From contig JAZAYU010000174.1 of assembly GCA_038501625.1 (NCBI GenBank), positions 1,070,420 to 1,134,419 of the forward strand: a stretch of DNA of 64,000 nt, in the 5' to 3' direction. Made by a program: the position numbers and the translations under genes. Origin of the DNA: Corbicula japonica (lineage: Eukaryota; Mollusca; Bivalvia; Venerida; Cyrenidae). Below the pieces are notes generated by a model. It was not told the DNA's origin. It was given only the letters and a program-made list of their open reading frames with translations, and made no database searches. Below, one piece after another: positions 43,714 through 55,052 of the stretch (position 1 is the first letter of the stretch; every line of letters begins with the position of its first letter).

Positions 43714-45300
43714 ACTCGTGATCATGGATTGATTTGAATTTGTTTAAGAACTTTTTAAATCGCTTTAGTGGCATTTGCACCGGGGTTTTTTTCGTGAACG
43801 TTTTTAAATCGCTGTTGTTGCCTCTATTTCAAGGGATCTGGAGTATCAAGAACTGGTTTAGTAGCTATTGTTGCTTTAATGCCAAGGGTTTGGGAGTTTA
43901 AAATCGCTATTGTTGCTTTTTTTACACACAAAAAACAACACAAAGTAAGTTACTGATTGCTCGACGCTTTGTATTCTTTTTCAAGGCATTTAATTGTCGT
44001 TGAATGAATCATTTTATTTGTGCCTTCTAACTGCGTAGTTGATTTTCAAATTTATAGTTACTTTCTTTTTTTAAAAAATAATTTGCAAACTAATTATTTT
44101 GCCTAATTAGTTTTCGTTTGAATATAAAACGTAGTACTAGAATATGATTAAAAATAAAAATTTTATTATTGTTGTCAAATTTGAATTTAATGTTTATCAA
44201 AACTTGACGCAAAACTTTCTGTGTACATTGTATTTACTGTAAACAGAAGCTGTCTGAATAAAAACAAACGAGACACAGGTCAAAGACAATTGCACTGAAA
44301 ACATACACAGTGCAGCGAGTTTACAACAGTCAACACGGTTAACTATTGTTCGTGCTTTGAAAAGAATCTGACGTTTGGCCTCATAATAATGTCAAGGCGG
44401 AACACTGTAGTGGAAAACCAGAGTTTAATGTTATTTAGTTTTGGTTTCAATGAAAATACTATAAAATTATTTTTAGGTTAAAGATACTTGTGGCATCGCT
44501 CACATTTGCGTTTTTTTTTCTGGTTCAGATTTATGAATGTGGCATTCCTGATATGCACATTTGCACTGTTAAAATTTCAATTTCAAACGTTGTTGAGCCC
44601 TGTACCACGGAATGTATACTTAAGACTTTTTAGCCTAAATATATGTCTGATGAACATTAATATTAATGTTTGAAAGAAAGAAATTGGAATGAGTTTTAAT
44701 GAGTCTTCATTCTGTGGCTCTGTATAATAAGAACATATGGTTACGTAGCATATATACCTTACTGTCTTTAATTAAAACGATATGTTTGAGCTAATGTAAA
44801 TTATGTTCGAAACAAATATCAGCTTTACAGCTTAGCGTGTTCTAAGTACGTTGATTCCTCTGGTTATATGTATAATAAATAGTAAGGATGGCAACGAGTA
44901 GTAAAATTGATACTCTAGTACTCGGATGATCTTTCGACCGAGTAATCGAGTACTCGAACGATTTCCCATTTTAACGGAGATAATTCCGTTCGTGTAATAT
45001 CAGCTTCAACCTACCCTGTATTTATACCATATACCACATATTAATAAAGATACTTACAAAACAAAAGTGTGTTATATCTTTTTAATTTGTGTTTTGTTAT
45101 TTTATTATTTTATATTTTTTAATAAATAAACACATTTATCTGTTGCCCGTTAAAGTAACTCCACGCCAACGACTTTGCGGGAGGAATTTTGCTAAGTGTT
45201 GAGTTATTGGTTTTCCTTGTTGCAGCCCCTTTAACTTTATTCTTGTGCAAAGATGCATGATGAACAGCCAGTGCATACATCGTCAGTAGTGAACAACGAC
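43714..45300. other. intergenic DNA after the PARP14-like gene
   Basis: It holds the likely 3' UTR, a short Penelope-like tail at about 44515-44570 (GAATGTGGCATTCCTGATAT) and a CGAGTACTCG-containing repeat fragment at 44885-44965. Otherwise nothing. Confidence 0.5.
44257..44262 (+). terminator. candidate polyadenylation signal for the PARP14-like gene
   Basis: AATAAA lies about 545 nt after the stop codon. A closer AATAAA at 43709-43714 overlaps the stop and would leave almost no 3' UTR, so this one is the likelier signal. No transcript evidence is available. Confidence 0.35.
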
Positions 45301-45302
45301 GG

Positions 45303-45500
45303 GCTTCAGCGGCCCGAGTGGTTAAGGTCATTGGCTGACAACCATACAGGCCACTCACCTCTGCTGGTTTGAGTCCTCCTGAGTCGAAAGCTATCAGTAC
45401 GCTATCAAGCTGACAGGTAGGTGAATGTATGTGGTTCCGCACATGTTCCCGTCCGAGACTGAAATAATGTCCGATGTGACACCTGGGTCTTTAGTTATCA
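45303..45500 (+). mobile_element. tRNA-derived SINE of Ser/Leu type
   Basis: It begins GGCTTCAGCGGCCCGAGTGG and TTAAGG, with an A-box-like GGCCCGAGTGG, then a B-box-like GGTTTGAGTCC about 60 bp later. A tRNA-unrelated body ends near 45500. The spacing and long-variable-arm look suggest a Ser or Leu tRNA origin. Confidence 0.65.
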
Positions 45501-45689
45501 CTCATTATGTTTAGAAAAAATATATATATTTAATGTTACTCAGCATCATTTAATGCTGAATCTGTTGCTAGGGCAAAAAGGCAAAATACAAGAAACAAAA
45601 CATCAAGACATATAAAGACACAATCTAAGCTCCAGGGCGGCTTTGCCTGGCCAACAAAAAGGACACGCATCCAAATTCTCAATAGAAAA

Positions 45690-45860
45690 GCGAAATATGC
45701 CATGCCCGGAAAAGACATTTTTCCAACGCAGCTAGTAGAGAGGAAAAGACAGCATGGGTTTGTAAGAAGATCAATTTCAAATAAGACACCACAAAGAATT
45801 TATCAAAAATCGAAAAAGAGACCTTTTGAGGTTACCGCCTTGAAACGGTCAGGAATTTCA
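45690..45860 (-). mobile_element. decayed Penelope-like 3'-tail fragment
   Basis: GAGAGGAAAAGACAGCATGG, AATAAGACACCACAAAGAAT and GAGGTTACCGCCTTGAAACG follow the order of the tail at 29829-30000. Confidence 0.55.
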
Positions 45861-46169
45861 GACAACTCCTAGATTGCGTATTTCACTAATGAAATTTCCG
45901 ACATTTACAGACACAAATCTGTAAGCAAATAGCTTCCTCCTTTATTGCGTTTTATATGAACACTATCTCACGCACATTGGTCAGTGAAAGCTGTCGAATC
46001 TTTCGATTCTGCGAATTGATGATAAATATTTAACTAAATAGGGATAACTCGATTCAAACGTCAGCTTTCCGAATTAAAGTACAAGTGTAAGTTCTTGGAA
46101 ATTATATATACAAATGCGTGAGATAAGAAAACAACGAACAACCCTTAGACATTAACACAAAAATATTAG

Positions 46170-46240
46170 CACCAGACACGGTGGATTCACCAAGCCAAGA
46201 ACGCTTTATTGCGCAACGAGGACATGCTATTCTTACCCAG
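46170..46240 (+). CDS. weak candidate exon of unknown gene
   Basis: Bounded by tattag and CAG|GTAAAC, 71 nt, phase 1 to 0, reading PDTVDSPSQERFIAQRGHAI then LTQ. The amino-acid composition looks coding, but no partner exon could be joined, so it may be a decayed or chance exon. Confidence 0.2.
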
Positions 46241-46291
46241 GTAAACAATTTACACAAAGTGCTTTTCTGTATTAAAGAAATATCTTTAAAT

Positions 46292-46352
46292 TTAATAATT
46301 ACTGAATCGATTTGTGTCTTTAATGTACACAAATCGATTCAGAAATTATTAA
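46292..46352. repeat. near-perfect 26-bp-stem hairpin
   Basis: Left arm ACTGAATCGATTTGTGT (46301-46317) and right arm ACACAAATCGATTCAG (46327-46342) pair, extended outward by AATAATT/AATTATT with one bulge. The loop is nine bases. Confidence 0.8.
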
Positions 46353-46756
46353 TGCCTTCACTTAAAATTAATGGCAGTTGTTGCAAAACGGGAGAACGTT
46401 TGGTTTTAAGGTCCATTTTCTGGCACTTAAGATTGATTGTATTATATGAATTTCAGTTGTTTTTTTTAATGTCTCAGGCGATTCTAAGTTTTTAATGCCC
46501 TCTAACATTAGACAAACATTTTTGAACCTAACACAACTATGCTAGTATATACGTACAGAAGTAATCCGGATAAATTTTTGACCATCAATTTCGATTGACA
46601 CATATAAATGTGTTTAGTTTGTTTGAAATAACGTAATGCTAGATTATATATAGTGTGTATTTGTTGTATGCTTTTGTGTATTTATCAATTTTAATATAAA
46701 AATAATAACGCTTTTAATTAAACATGACAAAGAAATATTTAAAAGTCTGTTAACAT

Positions 46757-47760
46757 TTAAAGGGGCAACAGGACTATACAAACCTCAAAATGGCGCTCGG
46801 GCAGGCTTTTCTATAATTTTATGCATGTTACACATCAAAGAGCCCTTTTTTCAAAATTTGAAAAAACTACTGAACAAATTATTTTGAAAATTTTCACAAA
46901 TGTACATTGTAAGCCTTTTAAACATTTCATCTAAAATTTTAAGTGAAATATTAATTATAAAGGTAACTCTCAGAAAAAGTTTAGACCTGTCAGACAGAAA
47001 ATTTTGAATTTGAATTTCCCAGGAGGTGTGTCTTACTGATAAAACACTGTGTTTGTAAACACAAGCATGTGCTAATGTTTACATTCAGCAGCAAGAAAGC
47101 ATTTGCAATAAGACTGAAGCTTAATCTCACAGAGAATAATGAAAGTTTGGCTTTTTATCCTCTGTGCTCTATGTTGCCTAAATTATTTCATTTGCATCAG
47201 AAACTGCCATTTATAATAATGTTTCCTTTCAATATTATAAATAAATCAACACATAATAGTTTTCTATAAAGAATCTACAAAAGTTTAAAAGTTTACCTCC
47301 TTTTTCAAAGATAGAACAATATAATAGCCTGGTATCAGTAAACAAACCAGATTTCTGCTACTTCAAAGATTACAACAGGATCGCAAATTAATTTTGTGAC
47401 ATTATCTTTTTATGTTGTGATAATAGGAACATTCCTGGCTAAAGTTATGAATGAAATATTTAGTGGACTGCTTGTCTTTTACAACAAATAGGAAAATATG
47501 AATTTTAATTAAAGAACACAAGAACAAAAAAAAGAGAGGAATTAGTCCAAGATATAAAGAAATTCAAAGGAACCCTGATAGGAAAAATAGAAGTCCATAA
47601 TCAGTGCAAAGGGAGTCTTCATTCTATCGTCTGCTGTAATGCAGGGACTCACTCTCTATAGACTATTTTTACTACAGTTAATTATAACTGGCAGATAGCT
47701 TGTATGTAAAGCCACACCCCAAAATACTCGCTGCCGAGGCAGCGAATGTTGCCCCTTTAA
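46757..47760. mobile_element. 1-kb TIR element flanked by TTAA
   Basis: TTAAAGGGGCAAC (46757-46769) is exactly inverted at 47748-47760. TTAA at both borders could be a target duplication. There is no transposase frame. A small palindrome CTGCCGAGGCAG lies next to the right end. Confidence 0.6.
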
Positions 47761-48164
47761 GTTCATGGATCTTTTTGAAACATTCAAAAAAATACATACA
47801 TATCGCAGTAAAATAATAAGTGAGCGTTTTCAAGGGAAACGACTATATTCTAATAATTGCTTATCATTTTTTACGAAAGACAACGATGCACTCATTTATT
47901 ACAATTCAAAAAGCTATCATTTTACCTTTTTTCTCTATGCATATTACATTGTATTAAATTATAAGTTATTCCGGTAACTAACATCTCAAATATTAAACAA
48001 ATGTTCTAACTATTATGTAACTATTATGTACTACCGATCAAATAACTTTAATTTCTCAGCATGAAATCAGAGTATTATCTTCAAATTTGAAACATAACAA
48101 GATTTTAACTTGCCATGAAGGGCCGTCTACAGTAATCATGCACGTTCAAGGATAAAAAGAAAGT

Positions 48165-48735
48165 TATCAGAATCTCTCTAACGGCAAAATGCAGTTAAAT
48201 AAAACTTTCCACAAATAAATGTTATTAATGTACCTTTATTTTGCATATGAAAGGCACGTTAGAACAGCAAGAAAAAATTCCCTAACATTCTATTTACAAA
48301 AGTGTAGAAAATCTAAACAACACAAAACATCATTTGAAATTCCCACATGAGTAATATGATACTGACAACACTATTCTGTGTCCTTATGACTTACATATGT
48401 TAATAATATGAGATATTAGTAAAAGTGTGTTTCGCCTTGCATTTTCTGGTCGCTTTCTGGTCGTTTAAAGGGTGAAAAGTTCTTTAAAATGTACACACCG
48501 TGTTGTTGTCGGGATCATTATGCTCAAGTGGACACTTAAAATATAGTTGTGTGATCTTTAGGTTTTGTGAATATGAAATATTTGGTCTAGCCATTTTTCT
48601 TTACTGATCTTTCATAATGTATGTCAAATGAAGATACTAGTACATTAATAACGATTATTTATGCAAAGTTTTATTGAACTGCATTTTGCCGTTCAGAGAT
48701 TTTGATACTTTTATTGTTTAACATGACAGTGCAAA
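48165..48735. mobile_element. decayed copy of the 23485 foldback family
   Basis: TAACGGCAAAATGCAGTTAA, ATTAATGTACCTTTATTTTG and ATTCTATTTACAAAAG near the left are mirrored by TACATTAATAACGATTATTT, GAACTGCATTTTGCCGTT and AGAGATTTTGATACTTTTAT near the right. Confidence 0.65.
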
Positions 48736-51546
48736 AACGACAGAAGACGGCTCTTAACTTCACAAAATTTTAAAATTGTTTTCAAAACTTTTTTTGAACA
48801 GATTCAAACTGTTTAAAAAACCGACGCTCCGCCGAAAATCTCTCATTCCCCGGTGAATAATAGTTATGCCCGTCTTAAGGAAACCTAAAACAGCTGTAAC
48901 GATGCAGAAAAAGTCAACGTTCTTTTTTTCATTAGATTGAAACCAACATAACTTAACACTTTAATCATAAGAATCATTGTATCACTATTTTATGGCATTT
49001 GTCGTAAGCGTTTTTATTCCGCTTTGTATTCGTAACATCATAAAAAAATTCATGAATGAATATTTAACAACGAACTTATATTAAAAGGTACACTATTCCT
49101 TCAATTTGGCCATTATAGTGAGTAAAATTGACACAAAATAACGGAAAGCTAACATGTTATTATTGATTAATTCCACATTTATTGATAATTATTTTGATTT
49201 GGCTAGCTGTTCATGAATTTTCTACAAGCAATGACAAGAACAACTATATATTTCCACGGTGATTAAAAGTAACACCTATAATTATACACTATAAAATATA
49301 ATACGTTGTGCCGCGCATAAAAAACAAAAGCTAAATACGACTTTTGAATTTCAGGAGCGAGTAGTCGGCAGCAGATACTAAACAGATATTATTTAATTTA
49401 ACGGAGAAGATCAGTGCCTGATGAAGTGTTTTATAAGAAAGCTACAGACCTTAACTTTCAGTTTTGACAATACGCACTATTTTTCGTGTATATTTTGGCA
49501 CTTGACAAACAATGCAGCGGAAAAAAAATCTACAAGGTTACGTTAACTCGACAATTCTAATTATGCTGTCCACCTTCTCCAGAGAAATTCATTTTACCTG
49601 ATACTGTGCGTTGTGATTCATTTTTCAACTCCATGTTTTCTTCTATCGCACGGTGGGTATGTTTACTAACAATCAGCTGAAGACCTATGTGCGAGTAAAA
49701 AAGGCGGAAATGAGAAGTTGCGGCACAATTTCCTTAAAATACTATTAATTCTGTTATTTGCCGATCGGTTCGGACGGTATTTTGGGGCTTTCGTCTAACA
49801 GTATTATTTTTACTACATAAATTAAAAAAATGGCCATCATGTATTACTTTGCCAAGTGTAAGTGGGCGCATTGTTGAACTTTAAAGTATCTTATTTACAT
49901 ATAAATTAGACTACAGTCGATGTTTTTTCTCAGTCGTCTCAATGCTGTAAAATTACGTTATTCGATATATAACCCGTTGCTGAACGCCTGAATACATATA
50001 ACGTAGTTATTTTTTCCGAGGTATAGTTCCATTGAGAAGCTATGACAAAGAAGATTTACTACTCGCTAGAGCTCCATGTTATAAAAATCTTCGAATCTTT
50101 CATGAAACATTTTGGCACACCTATTGCAGCATATGTTTGTATATCCCGAAATTATGCGATTAAATTACCTCTTTCCACTGAATTTCTTATAAATATCACA
50201 ATTTTTGTTCTAAAATCCATATAATTCATCTCAAACCAAATCTCCTCACTACACAAACCTCTCGAGTCAAACGGCCCAAAATTACACTTAAACCAATTAC
50301 ACTGATGAACTTGTTACTGCCGCAGTAATTCATTGTGTCGTTAAAAAACTTGATTAACTACCAACTAACTTCTAGTAACAAGGTCTGCAGAATTATCGAT
50401 TACAACGAAACCAAATAAATTAAATACTCTTCAGTGAAATATCAGTTATTCGAGAATACCCTGCCGGGATCACAATATTTTCCCGAAATGATTTAAGCTG
50501 TATAGTTGGATTTATATATGTAATATAGTCTCAATAATTCGACTCCAAGTACAGCCTCATTTTACAAACTGCTTTAAATTTCCATTTTTTCACTGCCACT
50601 TGAAAATTAAAAACATAAATAGTCTCTAATGTAACTATACAATAAAAGATATTCCACAAATAAAACTTTTAAACTTAACTTACTATTGTTTATGCCGTTT
50701 ACATGTTGATTAAATGCGATAACCAATGAAAGCGTCTCTTTTATTAATCCATAAACTACAGCCAGGTAGACTTTATGCGGTGTAACATAAAAACTGTTGA
50801 CATGTGTGGAGGTTTATAAGTTTTTATTCATAATAAACGAACAATTTTCTTAAACAAATATCACACATATTGATTCTAACTGGAATAAACTATTCAGGTA
50901 TGTAATTTTTTAAAAGATATATAAGGTTTAAAAAACTATTTGAAGTCGACAAAAGTTGCGACATTGATTCTTGTCGCTGGCATATAGATATAAAAGGAAA
51001 AATCTCCGCAATGATTTGAATGCCAACTGGGTTGTGAGCGAAGGGCGGACATCGTATATATATAGAAAAGCCCAATTAGTTGTGCTTACATGTAATCTTG
51101 CAAATGATTTTGCTAATCTTATTGTATGTGTAATTTTGGAACATATAACTATAAATATTTGCCTTTATTTTTATAGTTTTTGTCTATTCAGCTGTTAATA
51201 TCACAGTACGGAATGAATTGATGTATGTTTCGATGTTAATATTTTTTTAAATTTATATGTTTATGCTTTTCTCTATAACTTTGTGTATTCACCCGCCATA
51301 GTTTAATGGCAACAAACAGTTTCATGTTTTTCTGTCAATAAATATTTGCTTCTTGATTCTTGAAATATTGACTCTTCAAACAATGAACCTGGGACTGTTT
51401 GTTGTTGACCGGAGACTGTTCGTAGTTGACAGTGATTGTGGTAAATAGTTGGATTTCAAAACGAGGCTTTCGGATTGCATAGTGGAATTTCCAAAAATAG
51501 AGAGACAGTGAATAAATCTAGCGTAAAAAGATGAGTGCGCTCTAAC
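48736..51546. other. intergenic DNA, no feature seen
   Basis: AT-rich DNA with short chance frames only. The promoter of the gene starting at 51547 should be here, but no clear core element is visible. Confidence 0.4.
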
Positions 51547-51739
51547 ATGTTGTGGTCAGAAGAACTATGTAGATTTTGTATATCAGTCGCCAATGTTCCT
51601 AAAGCGCTGACTACTGACAGTCTATATAATTACGTCGAAAAACATGTTCAGTGTAAAATTGTGGACTCGGGCACAGTGGACGGAATCGAAAGTGACAGAT
51701 CGTTAACTCGTTGGATACTTTTGTTGCAGTCGGAAAAAG
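51547..51739 (+). CDS. small gene exon 1
   Basis: The start ATG has A at -3. The donor is GAAAAAG|GTTGGA at 51739/51740, phase 1. The frame also stays open to a TAA at 51790. Read as one unspliced exon with a one-base shift in the A8 run near 51770, the frame would continue to 51896, so an intronless or broken gene is the alternative. Confidence 0.5.
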
Positions 51740-54700
51740 GTTGGAATGGTGTTATATCATTGGAAAAAAAATGCATCGATTTTTTAAATTAAATTCCGAA
51801 AAATATATTCCCAAACGGAGAAAAAATTCGTGGAATAATTCAATATTACCTACTTTCGATTTCGAAAGTGAAAGTAGATTTTCAGGAAATGAGTAAAATT
51901 AACATATTTAAAAGATACAATTTAGATTTACAGTTATTTTAATGAAATAATTTTTCTTATTTTATAAACTTATTTACCCACTTTTTAAATATAAAACCAT
52001 ATAGTCTCAATAATTCGACTGCAAGCACTGACCCAGCAAAAAAATAGCACAATATCCACCTTTTAGAGTACAATTATTTGGACAAAAAACCATAAAGAAC
52101 ATTATTTTTCATGTATATATTTTCAGAAAAAGGGCATGTCTAAAGTCCATTTAAAAAAACAAAAAAACAACAACAGTGTTTTCTTTCCATTTTTAACTAC
52201 CTCCCCAAAACGGTATCATTTCCAAAGCTGACCAGATTCTTCCATATTCAAAGCACCAGACCTTTCTCAATTCCCAAAACTACTGTTCCCAACAACAAAC
52301 AGTGCTGTTTTCCAATTGACAAGAGTTTTTCGCAAGAAATGTCATACAGCATAAACAAACTGTACGTACAAAGGGGAGTAACTCTAATCATCGATCCAGT
52401 TAGACTCTTATTCAGTCATTACCAGTAAATAAAGTACCGCTGTCATCTGCTCCGCGTTTTATACACCCCCTTTTTTAACACTGGTTTACAGTCAATAATT
52501 GCAAGTTGACTGATCCTTACGGATAAAATTTAAGCGCGAAGACCAGTCTCCAGAAACTAAAAGTAGTTTAGAAACTTCACAACGACATTAAGAATGTGTT
52601 TATTCAAAGGAAGCCATTTAAAACGCACAGGCACTTGTTTGTTTCAAGATTTTGGGTTTATACCGACAGATCCCATGCTGTTGGCGGCAAGTACTGAGTC
52701 TGAGCGATTAGAACCAAAGAATGAAGTAACGAGGAACCTCTTGTACTTTCCCCCATAAATCAGACTGAATCTGAACTTGAATCCAGGGCTTTTCAACAGA
52801 AAATTGGGAAGAGGCCCGGGCCTTTCCAATTGGGAAATTTACGCGCAATAATTGTTTATTTTGGGAAAACAAAATTAATTGAAAGAAGGGTTCTACTTTA
52901 TGAAATTGAATAGTTTTAGGTATGTTTAACTTAAATCTAATTTATTATGCAATTTTCCAGACTTCAATTTTCAAACACTCCTAGGAGTTTTAACCTTTTT
53001 TTGACATCTTACCTAGCATTTTGGGAAGAGTTTCTACCACAATTGGGAAAAAATACTATATTCTTGGATTGGGAAGAGGCCTTTTATAGGCCTCTGTTAT
53101 ATAAGGATGAAAAGCCCTGGAATCCAACCTTTTGACATAATTATTTGGAAACCAAACAGAGCCCCATTCAGAAGCTATACTTGAGCCAGCTGTGGCACAA
53201 GACACATTGCCTCAACCTGAAATTGAATCCAGCACCCCCCCTCAACCCCTTTCGTCATTATTCCAAATGCAGATTAATCAGATTCATTTCACATTAATAG
53301 CAACCTCAATGAAACTATTTTGCTGCCAATAGAAATTATTTTTCCATAGACAGGCAGCCAGCCATTGGATTGGCAGTAACTTAATTCTTGCATAACAGTT
53401 AAATTACTAAAGACTTTCCTGTTAAGGAATGAGACCTATTGATGCTTTGTGAAGCTGAATAGTGTGAATTTACATGACTTTTGAAAAAATCCCAATTTTG
53501 CTTACTTTGTGACTATTTTTTTTCCCCAATTAATAGAAATAGAAATTATTTTACCATAGAGAAGCAGTCATTAGATTGGCAGTAACATAATGCTGGCATA
53601 ACAGTTACATTACTAAAGACTTTCCTGTTAAGGAACCAGACCAGTCCTATTGATGCTTTGTTAAGCTGAATTGTGTGAATTTACAGGACTTATGAAAAAA
53701 ATCCAATTTCGCTAACTTTGCGACTATTCTTTTCCTAATTTCAAGATTAATGACACAAAAATTTCCCAGTTGTAGGGGAAGGGGACCCTTTCCCCATTGG
53801 GGTAAAATGCTAAAAAAGTTTATAAAAATAGCAGATTGTATAATATTTTGTTTTCATTTATTTTTGGCCTTCATAATCACCAATTTACCACATAATTTTG
53901 TCCTGTCTGCAATACATGGACCTATGATCCTGTCTGATATAATGAGAGTGATCAGGACACTTGACGTAATGTCTTGATTGTTCTCTCCCACTAATGTACA
54001 GGTTTGGTTTGTTATAAGTCTATTTACATTTACATTGTGGTTTTAACAGAGCATTTAGTATTACATGTATATACTTCCTTTTACTAATCTTTCTTTTCTC
54101 AAGCTTCAAAATGACAACAAGATATGCTATTAAGCACTCAAGATTAAATTTGTACAAAAAATTGGACAAAAGATTTCAGATCTGAATTGTTCAAACAGCA
54201 CTTCTAAAAATCTAAAAGATAAAACTTCACTTCCTCCCCAACAACAAACTTCATTAACCTATTTGTTCCAACTGATGTGTGAATTATTTTAATATTGTTC
54301 TTTAATTTTAACTGCTTCCTTTTATAGTACACAACCTAATATTCAGAAAGGGCCTAGAAATGTGATTTCGTTGCACCCCAGGGGAGGGGGGGGGGGGGGC
54401 AAAGGTTGGCTGGTACCGTTGGAAAGCTTAGGATGTCTGCAGTAAGAATTCACTTGTTAGACATCTATAAAGTGGTGCATAACCATGGCAACCAGGTTTA
54501 CATGACCACACCGATAGAAACAACTGTTTTACACACCACATAGCAACTTGCCTATATCATTTACATAACACAAACAAATGTTCTTTTTATTTGTTGCAAT
54601 TGTATTATAATGAAAAGAAAACATGTTTGAGTGATTTCAGCAGCAGTTACTTCCCTTGTTTCGTATTGTTTATCAGTTATTTCCCTTATTTGTAGTTATG

Positions 54701-55006
54701 CCATTGCTGTTTATCTTTTTTCCTAACAGTAAAGTTATTAATGTCCTTTTAACATTTTTCAAATTCAAAATGGTAAGTTAAAATGATATACAACCAATTT
54801 GCTAGTTATTTCTGGACCAAATATGTTATATTTAGCTGCTAATGAGATATAGAATAAATGCAATTAATGACATCATGGTTTTGTAGAACGATACTCTTTG
54901 AACACATGTTAACATGTAGTGATAAATTTACACCTTTTATTATGAAAATAGAGATCTAAATAACAAACCATTATTATTATTATCATCATCATCTTCATCA
55001 TCATCA

Positions 55007-55052
<46 letters not shown>

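Noticed and set aside
45303..45380. tRNA-Ser/Leu gene
   Set aside because: No complete cloverleaf or acceptor stem is seen, and extra sequence follows, as in a SINE.
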